Positions 1 to 8,010 of a DNA stretch of 64,000 nt are shown one piece after another. The stretch comes from Leptospira licerasiae serovar Varillal str. VAR 010. GTDB taxonomy: Bacteria; Spirochaetota; Leptospiria; Leptospirales; Leptospiraceae. Below the pieces are notes generated by a model that saw only the letters and a program-made list of their open reading frames with translations, did no database searches and was not told the DNA's origin. The stretch spans positions 186,001 to 250,000 of the forward strand of contig NZ_AHOO02000005.1 of assembly GCF_000244755.1 (NCBI RefSeq), in the 5' to 3' direction. Each line of letters begins with the position of its first letter. Within the stretch, counting starts at the first letter, position 1. The position numbers and the translations under genes were made by a program.

Positions 1-331
1 CATCCGTTCCCATGCGGGAGCGTTTTACTCTTGTTCCTTCTCCACCTCCGGAAGATACTTCCTCCGGATCAAAAGCGTCATTGTAGCCGAATTCTTCTAC
101 AATCTCCGCCTTAACGAGAAGAACCTCGGCCATCCGAAGCTCTGTCGCAACTGGACGGGAATCTGGGATTTGTATTCCCCAAGATTTCATCCGGACCTTG
201 GCTAAAGCCGCCGCCGAGTAAAGATATTCTTCGTATGGAGACACGCTCTTTCCCTCTCCTTCATCGGAGAGATCCAAGCTCTTAGCCTGGATACGAAGTT
301 GTTTCTTTAACTCGACAGGATCGTTTAACAT
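1..331 (-). CDS. Phage head-tail connector-position protein (partial)
   Basis: An open frame starts at ATG 331, 16 bases after the major capsid stop, and runs off the window start, so at least 110 residues are visible. The product begins MLNDPVELKKQLRIQ, is charged and helical, and has a glycine-rich stretch near residue 95. In Mu the genes after the capsid gene (gp35, gp36) encode small head-completion proteins, and this gene sits in that position. I do not recognise a specific family in the visible part; the functional call rests on position only. The last gene of the visible left-arm operon. Confidence 0.6.
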   Translation of the reverse strand, partial: MLNDPVELKKQLRIQAKSLDLSDEGEGKSVSPYEEYLYSAAALAKVRMKSWGIQIPDSRPVATELRMAEVLLVKAEIVEEFGYNDAFDPEEVSSGGGEGTRVKRSRMGTD

Positions 332-347
332 TGCTTTAGCCTTCTTC

Positions 348-1427
348 TTAGGCCGCCTTAGTTTTGTAGTGACAGCTTGCGGAGAATAATTTCCCGAATT
401 CGAATTCGTAGCTGATCACTGTTCCTTCGATCTGCTCTCGGATGAAACGATCGCTTTCTACAAGTTGACCTGAGGAATCTTCGAAGAGTTCTAGAGTGAC
501 GTCTTTGTTCCATGCAAGTATAACGTCGTCCGCTATCTCTGGATGGGTTTTCCAATTCACCCCGAAGAAGTTCAGGACTTGTCCGGTCTTGACATAGCCT
601 TCGAGTAAGTTCATCGACTGGAACTGTTTAAAGTTCGTTTCGTCTGTGAGCATCTTTTCAAGGAAAGTCTTATTCACTACAGCATGAGTGAACTCGACTC
701 CTTGATCAGCGGAAAGTAACATGTTAACCACATCCGCATACTTGAATGTAGTAGTGGAAGTTGGAGAAGTCGGAGCCGCGGTATTCTCGTTTCCGTCTCC
801 GTCTTTGATAACCTGTAAAGCTCTCTGGGTGATCTGTTGGGATAGTTTCCAACCGAAGACTTGGAATACGTTCTGAGCCTTTAGGATTTGCATCCTTTTC
901 AAAACTTCGTAAGTGAAATCGATTTCGAGTCCAACCTTATTCGTTTTGAGTGGTTTGCTTTTGGTAGCAATGACCGCCTTTGGAAATTGTCCGTCCTCTT
1001 TCGTTTTGCGTTTTGCCTTTAAATCGGATCCGGTAATATCAAAGGCGGTGGATACGACTGCTCCTTGACTTACTCTCGTTTTCACCGAATAGGTATCTTC
1101 GAGTTTCACTTGGAGTTGTCCCATGTTCATCCCGATATAGATGTTCTGGTTTACGAACTCCGGAAAAAGATACTTGGACTGGTTAGAAGCTTTGATGAAA
1201 TCCTCCACCGCGAAGTTTGCTCTTCCAATTTGGAGATCGTTCGCCATAAGCTGGCGTTCGAATGCAGAAAGATCTTTTCCCGCTGGCGTTTCGGGATCGT
1301 ATCCGGCGTCCAGTTCTTCTTTTTCCATGAACTCGCTCATACTCAAGCCTTGAGCCTTCGCGTCATGGTATACACCGGCTTCTAAATCGAGTAAAACGAT
1401 GCCGTTGTCTAATTTTCTGTGTGCCAT
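348..1427 (-). CDS. Major capsid protein (Mu T / HK97-fold type)
   Basis: A 359-residue protein with no signal peptide or membrane segment. Size, acidic helical N-terminus (about residues 20-90) and the beta-rich remainder fit an HK97-fold major head protein. The C-terminal part, with a phrase around FRQ/IREQIEGTVISYEFEFG, resembles capsid proteins of Mu-like phages in style. Position is strong support: it follows protease/scaffold and a small decoration-like gene, as in Mu gp32-gp33-gp34. Start ATG 1427 has a GGAGG-type ribosome site (complement of cctcc at about 1436-1440). Family assignment is by context plus general appearance, so moderately sure. Confidence 0.75.
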   Translation of the reverse strand: MAHRKLDNGIVLLDLEAGVYHDAKAQGLSMSEFMEKEELDAGYDPETPAGKDLSAFERQLMANDLQIGRANFAVEDFIKASNQSKYLFPEFVNQNIYIGMNMGQLQVKLEDTYSVKTRVSQGAVVSTAFDITGSDLKAKRKTKEDGQFPKAVIATKSKPLKTNKVGLEIDFTYEVLKRMQILKAQNVFQVFGWKLSQQITQRALQVIKDGDGNENTAAPTSPTSTTTFKYADVVNMLLSADQGVEFTHAVVNKTFLEKMLTDETNFKQFQSMNLLEGYVKTGQVLNFFGVNWKTHPEIADDVILAWNKDVTLELFEDSSGQLVESDRFIREQIEGTVISYEFEFGKLFSASCHYKTKAA

Positions 1428-1439
1428 TTGCTTCCCTCC

Positions 1440-1811
1440 TTAAAGAATAAAGGCGACTTTCTTATTCGCGCTATCGATCGAGATCACAAGTACTCTGTTC
1501 CCACCGGAAACTACGGCTTTGATCTTTCCCGCACCGTCTGCTTGGACGTTCTGGAAATTGAGTATTGGATCTGCACCGGAATAATCGTATTCAAAAACTC
1601 CGGAAACCTTTAAGGCCGCGATTTTGTCTTCGACACTCACGATCTGACCTGCGGGAGTTTCTCCATCCGCACAAAGAACCACTTGCATATTTGCAGAAAT
1701 CTTTGCCGGTTTTCCTAGGTCTTCTTTCGTAAGGCCGCTATGTTTTACGGCGATCGTCTTGGGTTCGATAACCCCGCGATAACCGACATCAAAAGGATCT
1801 GTAAGAGCCAT
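1440..1811 (-). CDS. Capsid decoration-like protein
   Basis: A 123-residue beta-rich protein beginning MALTDPFDVGYRG. The run of short hydrophobic strands and the phrase VLCADGETPAGQIVSVEDKI recall the small DUF2190/decoration proteins (gpD-like or Mu gp33-position) that bind the outside of phage capsids. It lies 12 bases before the capsid gene and directly after the protease/scaffold gene, the usual place for such a gene. A ribosome site of type GGGAGGAAATAT precedes ATG. Alternative: an unrelated small structural protein. Confidence 0.6.
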   Translation of the reverse strand: MALTDPFDVGYRGVIEPKTIAVKHSGLTKEDLGKPAKISANMQVVLCADGETPAGQIVSVEDKIAALKVSGVFEYDYSGADPILNFQNVQADGAGKIKAVVSGGNRVLVISIDSANKKVAFIL

Positions 1812-1822
1812 ATTTCCTCCCT

Positions 1823-2395
1823 TTATTTCCTAAGTTTAAAGTTCTTAGAATCGGCTTTTTTCCGGGGGATTGTTTCTCCCGGTGGTTCACTTAAACTTCC
1901 GGAAGCTCGGCTGATTTTTTTAGAACCGCAATCCTCACATTTAAGGGAATGCGTTTCGTCTAACTTGGCTCCGTATTGTCTTCCGAATGCTCTGGCCTGC
2001 TCTAAGTTTGCCCCTTGGATCAAGGATTCGATTACGGAATCCGGCTTTCCTTTGGAGAATAGTCTGTAAGCTGTCAGAGCCTTTTCTCTTTCGGATCCCA
2101 AAATTTTCTTCGGTTCCTCCAAGAGTGCTTGGAGTTCCGAAACCTTGCCCGAAAGGTCGACGTTTTCCGGAAAAGATTCGCTTCCGAAAAGTTTCGCGAA
2201 TTGATTCAGGCTTTCCCGCAAAACAGCGTTTTGACGCGCTTCGTTTTGTAGTTTGGTGATTGTTTTCCCCGCTTCTTCGAGCACGGATTCGACTTTCTCC
2301 GACGGTAGTTCCAAAGATTCGCCCTCCCCAGAGGACAGACCGAATTTTTGGGTATCTACCCCCAGAAGTGATAAAATAGTGCGTTTGATCTTCAT
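1823..2395 (-). CDS. Internal in-frame scaffold protein (190 aa) within the protease gene
   Basis: ATG 2395 is in frame with the protease gene and is preceded by AGGAGG with a 5-base spacer, a better ribosome site than most full-length genes here. Translation from it would give 190 residues beginning MKIKRTILSLLGVD, identical to the C-terminal part of the longer protein. The product is rich in Glu, Lys and Ser and helical, with a coiled region about residues 40-110. Nested protease/scaffold pairs are established in lambda (C/Nu3) and Mu (I/Z). That both products are made here is inference. Confidence 0.65.
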   Translation of the reverse strand: MKIKRTILSLLGVDTQKFGLSSGEGESLELPSEKVESVLEEAGKTITKLQNEARQNAVLRESLNQFAKLFGSESFPENVDLSGKVSELQALLEEPKKILGSEREKALTAYRLFSKGKPDSVIESLIQGANLEQARAFGRQYGAKLDETHSLKCEDCGSKKISRASGSLSEPPGETIPRKKADSKNFKLRK

Positions 2396-3091
2396 TCTAT
2401 CCTCCTGCGAGTTTGGGTTTAAATGATTGCCGTTTGAATTTTGAAATCCGGAAAACTTTCTTGCGGTTGTATCCGCAGGGATTGCTACAAGGCTTGTTTC
2501 CGGTACGGACAAAATTTTCGTAACGATGAGTCTTACGATTTGTCCATCCACCTTTTCGCCTAAGCGATAGTAGAAGTTATCCAAGTTCGGATGAGACTTT
2601 TCGTACGCGAATGTAATGCCTACCGAATTTGCATCGATTAAAGGAGGATCCGTTTTGAGTCTTCCGATAACATCCGCACCGAAAGCTTTATAAATTCGAA
2701 ATATTGCATCGATCCCAGGGATTCCGTTTCGTTCGGAGAAATTCGGCTCTCTTGTGATTCCTATAGAATTGCGAACACTCCTTTGGTGATCCGTATAAAC
2801 TTTGGTTACAAAGAATGAAGCGGCTGATTCCAAAACTCCCGGCTTGGAAAAATCGGTCCAATAGCCTTCGATCAATACCGCAGACAGCATTCTAAATTGA
2901 AATTCCGCAAACTCCTCATTCTCGGTTAGTGCTACTTGATTTTGCGTTCCCGCAAAGGACGGACCACCTTGCAAAAGAGTAGCGTGGAGGGAACGAAATT
3001 CCCCCCGCGCTGTGCCAGAGTGATGAAGGACGAGTCCGGATTCTAAAGTTGTGAATCCTTTGGAATCGAATTGAAGCTTTGCAGTTGCCAC
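1823..3091 (-). CDS. Prohead protease with C-terminal scaffold region (Mu I/Z-like)
   Basis: A 422-residue protein in two parts. Residues 1 to about 215 look like a capsid-maturation serine protease of the herpes-assemblin/HK97 fold. The phrase TKVYTDHQRS (His102) and a serine in DANSVGIT (Ser156) are the likely catalytic pair, inferred by resemblance to Mu protease I. Residues 233-422 are charged and largely helical, as expected of a scaffold; near the C-terminus is a CEDCG cysteine pair. A strong ribosome site inside the gene, just before Met233, suggests the scaffold is also made alone, as Mu makes Z within I and lambda makes Nu3 within C. First gene of a left-arm operon leading to the capsid gene. 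Confidence 0.75.
   Translation of the reverse strand: MATAKLQFDSKGFTTLESGLVLHHSGTARGEFRSLHATLLQGGPSFAGTQNQVALTENEEFAEFQFRMLSAVLIEGYWTDFSKPGVLESAASFFVTKVYTDHQRSVRNSIGITREPNFSERNGIPGIDAIFRIYKAFGADVIGRLKTDPPLIDANSVGITFAYEKSHPNLDNFYYRLGEKVDGQIVRLIVTKILSVPETSLVAIPADTTARKFSGFQNSNGNHLNPNSQEDRMKIKRTILSLLGVDTQKFGLSSGEGESLELPSEKVESVLEEAGKTITKLQNEARQNAVLRESLNQFAKLFGSESFPENVDLSGKVSELQALLEEPKKILGSEREKALTAYRLFSKGKPDSVIESLIQGANLEQARAFGRQYGAKLDETHSLKCEDCGSKKISRASGSLSEPPGETIPRKKADSKNFKLRK
2401..2406 (-). promoter_or_regulatory. Internal Shine-Dalgarno site for scaffold start
   Basis: The plus strand reads cctcct, so the minus-strand mRNA carries AGGAGG, five bases before the in-frame ATG at 2395 inside the protease gene. 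A perfect ribosome site is unlikely by chance at a domain junction. Confidence 0.7.
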
Positions 3092-3158
3092 ACGGCAAGA
3101 ATAGCCGTTAGGTTTTTTACAGGAAGAGGTTTAGAAAAACGTTAGACTCGAATGTCCT

Positions 3159-3401
3159 CTATGTCCGTTCTTTTTTGTTTCTTCTGGAATTGATCCAGCT
3201 TTCGACGTCTGAGATTAGCCACACTGTAGATCTCTCTCCTAATTCATAACTTGAAAAGGGAAACACACCGCTTTCTTCCCAACGATGGATTGTTTTCTCG
3301 CTCTTTCCTAGTATCCTCGCAAACTCTTTCGTCGAGTAAAACATCTTTCTTACGTGAGAAGAAAGTTTAATACGAGAAGGTTTTTCAGAGACAGCGTTCA
3401 T
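3159..3401 (-). CDS. AlpA/MerR-type helix-turn-helix protein
   Basis: An 80-residue basic protein. Residues 21-55 (FYSTKEFARILGKSEKTIHR, then WEESGVFP) form a winged helix-turn-helix of the excisionase/AlpA type, followed by a wing with the phrase VWLISDVESWI. Such proteins bind DNA as small regulators or directionality factors. It diverges from the GemA-like gene across a 79-base gap and lies 68 bases upstream of the protease gene on the same strand, so it may control one or both arms. A ribosome site AAAGG precedes ATG 3401. Role as late-gene activator is a guess. Confidence 0.75.
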   Translation of the reverse strand: MNAVSEKPSRIKLSSHVRKMFYSTKEFARILGKSEKTIHRWEESGVFPFSSYELGERSTVWLISDVESWINSRRNKKERT

Positions 3402-3432
3402 ATATAACCTTTCCCTAAAATTCTAAAAATAC

Positions 3433-3461
3433 TTGTCAATGAGAAAAAAGAGACGTAAGAT
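3433..3461 (+). promoter_or_regulatory. Sigma70-type promoter for the GemA-like gene
   Basis: TTGTCA at 3433-3438 is separated by exactly 17 bases from TAAGAT at 3456-3461, ending 19 bases before ATG 3481. On the other strand the same place reads TTGACA, a possible -35 box for the divergent HTH gene, so the two promoters may overlap. Confidence 0.5.
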
Positions 3462-3480
3462 TCTTTTAAAGACTTAGGCG

Positions 3481-3915
3481 ATGAAAACAGAATCTAAGAT
3501 CTCTAAAGATCAATTACGAAAACTTTGGGTCACTGCAAGAGAAGCAGGTTTGGACAAAACCAAAGTATACGATCTTGTTTTAGAAAATACAGGATCCGAG
3601 TCTATTTCTTCCCTCAGTTCTTCCGAAGCTAAGAAAGTAATCGAATCTTTGAACTTACTCCGAGTGAATTTGTCGAAACGAAAACCGAAGGATCCGCTTT
3701 CCATTTTACAGAGGAAACTTCAGAAACGATCTTATGAGCAATCGGAAATGGCAAAGGTCCTTTGCGGGAAGATTAATGAGAAAGGAGTTTATACGATCGA
3801 CTTGGAGGAGTTTTCGTTAAGACAGTATCGTAAGCCGTTTAGCCTTTTGACTCGCGGCCAGGCGTCAGGTTTAATTCAGGGCTTAAAGGCGATTTTGGAG
3901 AAATCGCATGGGTGA
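3481..3915 (+). CDS. gemA: GemA-like protein (Mu gp16, DUF1018 family)
   Basis: A 144-residue protein with the layout of the Mu GemA/gp16 family: N-terminal helix SKDQLRKLWVTAREAGLDKT, a Ser-rich stretch LSSSEAKKVIESL, and a C-terminal motif RGQASGLIQGLKAILE that also ends in the style of this family (tandem 'S..A...I..L'). In Mu it affects host gene expression and DNA topology. Here it stands alone on the plus strand between the left virion arm and the exported-protein operon, away from the early operon where Mu keeps it. Its own promoter is visible upstream. Confidence 0.72.
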   Translation: MKTESKISKDQLRKLWVTAREAGLDKTKVYDLVLENTGSESISSLSSSEAKKVIESLNLLRVNLSKRKPKDPLSILQRKLQKRSYEQSEMAKVLCGKINEKGVYTIDLEEFSLRQYRKPFSLLTRGQASGLIQGLKAILEKSHG

Positions 3916-4007
3916 CCGTAGCAAGGAATAAATACGAATGAGAGCAATCGAATGCCTTATCTTATCATTTTTTCGTGTTTTACTCAGGACTAAGGGGCTT
4001 TACATAA

Positions 4008-4343
4008 TTAATCGCATCTATCCGAAATGGGAAAATCAATTTGAGGGGGGAAAAGAATATGGTCTACACCGTCAATCATTGACCTTATAATATCTGCATC
4101 CTCAATTAAAGCTTGTAATCTAATTTGATCGCCATCTTGAACCCCTTCATAGGTAAGCTGATACGTTTGATTATTTAAGCAGGCCGTAGCATTCCGATTG
4201 CGAAGTATGTTATGATTGCCATCAGCTTTATCGATTATAATGAAGATTACTCGACAAAATCTCCAACCTACATCCGCCATCGGGATTCTAACTTCTCCGT
4301 TATTCACTAAAAAAGATTTTTCGATATAACTGTAAGTTCCCAT
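4008..4343 (-). CDS. Hypothetical protein, last gene of the exported-protein operon
   Basis: A 111-residue protein without a clear signal peptide or membrane span, beginning MGTYSYIEKSFLVNNGEVR. It looks beta-rich with three cysteines (residues about 30, 54 and 110). No family recognised. It follows a lipoprotein gene by 29 bases in the same direction and is the last gene of a five-gene run that starts at 7867. The lack of an export signal, in contrast to its neighbours, would suit an immunity or accessory protein, but nothing in the sequence shows that. Confidence 0.6.
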   Translation of the reverse strand: MGTYSYIEKSFLVNNGEVRIPMADVGWRFCRVIFIIIDKADGNHNILRNRNATACLNNQTYQLTYEGVQDGDQIRLQALIEDADIIRSMIDGVDHILFPPQIDFPISDRCD

Positions 4344-4372
4344 TGTATACCTTAATTGAATTGAAATTCTTT

Positions 4373-4816
4373 TTATTGCTTTGTGTAGGTTTTAGTATCT
4401 ATAGTCAAATCAGTTGCATTTATCGAATAAGAATAACAATTCCAGGGGGATAAATCACTCATCCACACTTTTTCGCAATATTGACCTGATTCGATTTTCC
4501 ATTCTAGTTGCAGATTATAGTTACTGTGAGTAGCGCAGGCGTCTTTGATTTGGTCGAATGTCCAAAGGGACACAACAGTATCGTTAAAATTATATGTAAT
4601 TGTTGTTTGGGTGCATGCATCAGTAAAATCCTCATTTTTCCATATGCCGATAAATTCAGGATGAGTTGACTTAGCGATAGAAACCCCAGAACATAACCCG
4701 CAACAAACGGGTTCGATTGCGCAACTTATAGAAAGAGCCTCTTGGCTTTGATCCTTGCTCCCCCCGCAAACATAGAATAACGAAGCAAAAGCAAGAATAA
4801 TAAAGAATTTATACAT
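4373..4816 (-). CDS. Cysteine-rich lipoprotein, unknown function
   Basis: A 147-residue protein with a hydrophobic N-terminus and a lipobox-like end (LFYVCGG, lipidated Cys17). The mature part has many cysteines, including the cluster VCCGLC at about residues 37-42, suggesting disulfides in an exported domain, and a beta-rich C-terminal half reminiscent of small lipocalin-like lipoproteins (EFIGIWKNEDF). No family recognised. It lies 21 bases after the secreted 106-residue protein gene and 29 before the next gene. Confidence 0.68.
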   Translation of the reverse strand: MYKFFIILAFASLFYVCGGSKDQSQEALSISCAIEPVCCGLCSGVSIAKSTHPEFIGIWKNEDFTDACTQTTITYNFNDTVVSLWTFDQIKDACATHSNYNLQLEWKIESGQYCEKVWMSDLSPWNCYSYSINATDLTIDTKTYTKQ

Positions 4817-4837
4817 ACCGCTCTCCGTTTTCGGAAA

Positions 4838-5158
4838 TCAATTTGCAATAATCTCTTGCAGCTTTCCGCAATGAGAAGTGGCCAGCGTCTGCGTCCATTT
4901 TTCCGAATAATATGTCATATTTAGAACTTTAGAGGAGCTATTTAAAGAACATTTATAGACGCTACCACCTGTGGGACATTGTTTCAAGCGAAAATCACCG
5001 CCTGACATTTTTGAACAATATTCGTTTGCCTGGGTCTGTGAATAATTTGAAACAAAGTCTACACAAGTCGCGCTCGCGTTTACTACGCAGGACTCCGCCG
5101 CGAAGATTTCAACGTGAATCAAAAGACAAAACGATAATATAAATAGATAATTTTTCAT
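4838..5158 (-). CDS. Secreted six-cysteine protein, unknown function
   Basis: A 106-residue protein with a classic signal peptide (basic start, hydrophobic core, cleavage probably after FAA at residue 21). The mature part of about 85 residues has six cysteines (24, 32, 48, 60, 69, 97), an even number fitting three disulfides, and many Ser, Thr and Asn. It is downstream of the matrixin-like protease gene by 13 bases. No family recognised; a small secreted inhibitor, adhesin or toxin are all possible, none is shown. Confidence 0.65.
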   Translation of the reverse strand: MKNYLFILSFCLLIHVEIFAAESCVVNASATCVDFVSNYSQTQANEYCSKMSGGDFRLKQCPTGGSVYKCSLNSSSKVLNMTYYSEKWTQTLATSHCGKLQEIIAN

Positions 5159-5171
5159 ACGCTATATTCCT

Positions 5172-5939
5172 TCAAAGATGGCAATAGCCAATGGCAAAGC
5201 AGGCAACCACAATGCACCACGGATCAGCGGGATCTATATTTAAAGCTCGGCAAAAGTTTCCCAATATTTCGTTAAGATCGATTCGTTCACCATACAGTGC
5301 TTTTATCCCGGCTATATCATCAGAATTCAACGATTTAACTTCACCATACCCAAGAGAATAATACATCAACGCTCCTTTTAAAACCGGATTCGACTCATAA
5401 GGTCTTTCAGAAGAATGCAGTAAGCCGAGGCAATGTCCTAACTCATGCTTGAATGCAGTAGGTAATGACAATTTAGTATAATCAACAGGGTTAATAAAGA
5501 ATGGACGAGGAAAGATCATCACATCGCAATCATTGATTTCCAGCGTTTGAGTAACCCCCCATGGGACAGCAGCGGCGATGGCGTTTGGCATATAGAATAA
5601 TCTCGCAAGAATATCTAAATCCAGCGTTGCAATAATTGAGTTATTAAAATCTCTAGCCACAGTTCTATTAGATGTTGAGCCAAAATCCGCTACAGTGACA
5701 TTTGAGTTCCCTTCATTGTTCCAAGATGAGTATGATGGCCAAAGAACTTCTGATATTACCCTAGGTGGCGAATTCACAGTATCTGTATAAAACATTTCCA
5801 AATTATAGCGAAATCCTACAAGTGGTTGGATAACATTCCATTGCCATCGAAAAAAAATTATCGTATAGGAAGAAAGACTTCCAGTTAAAATAATCAGAAG
5901 AGCTATAATAGCAAATAGCTTGATTTTCATATTTTTCAT
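5172..5939 (-). CDS. Matrixin-like zinc metalloprotease, exported
   Basis: A 255-residue protein. Residues 5-30 form a signal peptide or N-terminal anchor. The catalytic core is unmistakable: HELGHCLGLLH at 165-175 gives the metzincin zinc site (His165, His169, His175, catalytic Glu166), followed by a Met-turn (LMYYS, Met192) and the typical matrixin end LNSDDIAGIKALYG. The family are secreted zinc endopeptidases. Two late cysteine pairs follow. It is the second gene of a five-gene operon, 14 bases after a beta-helix lipoprotein gene. Unusual in a phage genome: it points to the envelope or the outside rather than to the virion. Confidence 0.85.
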   Translation of the reverse strand: MKNMKIKLFAIIALLIILTGSLSSYTIIFFRWQWNVIQPLVGFRYNLEMFYTDTVNSPPRVISEVLWPSYSSWNNEGNSNVTVADFGSTSNRTVARDFNNSIIATLDLDILARLFYMPNAIAAAVPWGVTQTLEINDCDVMIFPRPFFINPVDYTKLSLPTAFKHELGHCLGLLHSSERPYESNPVLKGALMYYSLGYGEVKSLNSDDIAGIKALYGERIDLNEILGNFCRALNIDPADPWCIVVACFAIGYCHL

Positions 5940-5953
5940 AATTCGTTACCGTC

Positions 5954-7867
5954 TTAAAAACTGATTTTTCCGATCTGCCCAAACGTAACGTATTTTACGC
6001 CATCGATCGTCCTGATAAATACAAGAACCCTTTCTCCAGATGTGAATGAGGCAACATGAGAAGGGAAGAGTTTGATTCCGTCGACCTCTCCGCCGAGAGT
6101 TTTCACTACGATTGTATCCCCCTCGGTCAAAACCCCTGATTCATCCAGATAGATTTGATTTGTCCTAAGGGTAACATTAGTCGTAATCAGTTCATGGGAC
6201 GCTATTGTTTCGAGCGAAGACGAAAGGCTCTGCACACTAACATCTGCGATTGTATCAGACTCTTGAATAAGAGATTGCGTGAATTCTCCCGCGTAACGTT
6301 CCACCAACGACTCGTTTGTTGAATCGAAAAATCTAAACTTGTCCAGAGAAAACATTGGGCTCAAAACATATTCCGTATCAAATGCTCGGATCATTGAGTA
6401 GTTTGGACCTGGAAGGACTTTTATCTCGGTCACCTTTCCTGAAGTTACGGAAAAGGATCCCAGGGCATCGAATTTATTCTCGTTATTTGGTGTTATTAAT
6501 TTAACTTCATAGGACTTATTTCCTTCCTTAGCTGTGACTGCCCCATTTACGTAGAATCTTATACCAGATATATTCAAAGAAGAATTAATAATAGCAGGAT
6601 AGCCTAACAGTTCAGCTATATTCTGGGAATAGTCTTTATCAAAAGTCAAGGTGGCCTGGGACGAGAAAATTGGAATCTCGCTACCATCATTTACCAATAA
6701 AGAAACTTTACTAACCGGGACCAAAAGCGTATCGTACGAAATTGCAGTAGGAGCATCACCTAAAAGGCTATCGAAAATCTTCGATTTCGTTCCAAAGGAA
6801 ACGTCTTTTCCAATAATTGTCCCTTTAACGATCACCGAGTTATCCACATTAACGGAACCATAAGGAGAGTATACATTTGCAGTTATGCTTGTATTTGAAC
6901 CAAAGTTTACCGATGAGAAAGAAAAAGCCCAGAATTTGTGATCCTTGCTTTCGGCATAAATCAAAAGGTCTTTTGGATCTCCCGATAGAGGTGTAACGAG
7001 ACCTTTAGGTAGTACATATAGGTCGTTCTTTACGGTTAGAACGCAAGTGCCGGAACAGAAAAGGGAACCTCTTGGATTTATATAAACTGATCTAAGTTGG
7101 TAGTATCCCTCGCTCAGAGTAACTTTCGCCCCTGGAAATATTATTAAATCCTTATATTGTCCTGGATTTAATGCCTTATCTGATTTTGCTACAATAGAGT
7201 TTTCGGATGGAGTTCCTATTAAAAACTTTGGAAGTATTGGTAAGTCGCCTACGGGGGTATTTTTTTCTGTAATTTGAGCGCTATGGCCGATTTTGTATTC
7301 GTTTGCAAAAGCCTTACCTAAGATCTTCGAATTCGAATTTAAAGATATTGTATCTGCTTTGGAAATATAGTTTTGCTCTTGAGAAGCAAAACTTTGGAAG
7401 GCCAACTCAGCTCTAAACCCTTTACATGAATCTTTAGAAAAGAAACCTTTGCATTGTGTAAGAGCGAATAAATTGCTATTGATAGAAGCACCTGGACGAA
7501 GAGAGATGGATTTTAACGCGACTATACCATTCGCTAAAAGTGTTTGCTTACTAATATTTGGAATACCAGTGTTTCCTGGTAGTATTTCCGGTAATAAATC
7601 ATTGATCGGAATTTCCGTTACGCCGTTAGGAAATGTTTGTGATGCGATGATTTTTCCATAGAAACCGTTTTTCCCTAAACGCGAATTCATTGCTCTTTCG
7701 ATTATTTCGTCATTGGATAAAGTATCTAACTTCTCATCAGAATCTGAATTTTTGACTCCGAGTAAGTTAAAAATGGAAAGTCCGTCTTTATTCTCGCTGG
7801 ACCTACCGCAACCTATCGTCACAAGGGAGGTAACAGCTAAAATTGCAATAAGTCGCGTCATTTGCAC
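5954..7867 (-). CDS. Large lipoprotein with beta-solenoid domain
   Basis: A 637-residue protein with signal peptide and lipobox (VTIGC, Cys20). Around residues 225-360 repeated short strands with Asn/Ser turns (for example VKGTIIGKDVSFGTKSKI) form a right-handed beta-helix of the kind seen in DUF7305/bactofilin-like surface proteins. The last 250 residues are beta-rich with a DUF-like end. No catalytic motif seen. It leads a tight five-gene operon with 14-bp spacing to the metalloprotease. Placement between virion arm and repressor, and Leptospira-like lipobox, suggest a surface-modifying cargo gene. Confidence 0.75.
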   Translation of the reverse strand: MQMTRLIAILAVTSLVTIGCGRSSENKDGLSIFNLLGVKNSDSDEKLDTLSNDEIIERAMNSRLGKNGFYGKIIASQTFPNGVTEIPINDLLPEILPGNTGIPNISKQTLLANGIVALKSISLRPGASINSNLFALTQCKGFFSKDSCKGFRAELAFQSFASQEQNYISKADTISLNSNSKILGKAFANEYKIGHSAQITEKNTPVGDLPILPKFLIGTPSENSIVAKSDKALNPGQYKDLIIFPGAKVTLSEGYYQLRSVYINPRGSLFCSGTCVLTVKNDLYVLPKGLVTPLSGDPKDLLIYAESKDHKFWAFSFSSVNFGSNTSITANVYSPYGSVNVDNSVIVKGTIIGKDVSFGTKSKIFDSLLGDAPTAISYDTLLVPVSKVSLLVNDGSEIPIFSSQATLTFDKDYSQNIAELLGYPAIINSSLNISGIRFYVNGAVTAKEGNKSYEVKLITPNNENKFDALGSFSVTSGKVTEIKVLPGPNYSMIRAFDTEYVLSPMFSLDKFRFFDSTNESLVERYAGEFTQSLIQESDTIADVSVQSLSSSLETIASHELITTNVTLRTNQIYLDESGVLTEGDTIVVKTLGGEVDGIKLFPSHVASFTSGERVLVFIRTIDGVKYVTFGQIGKISF

Positions 7868-8010
7868 TTCCTCAAATCAAGGGATTGATTTACCAAAAGA
7901 AGGCTTTTGTATGGCTGTTTCCAGTGTTTTTTTGGCTTATAAGATTTAAAAACGTCTCAATTTAGTTAAATTTTTGACTCAAATAAGAATATCTCACGGT
8001 TCAATTGGGA

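Noticed and set aside
1065..1385. 106-residue plus-strand frame inside the capsid gene
   Set aside because: It lies wholly within the minus-strand capsid gene and has no ribosome site or family features.
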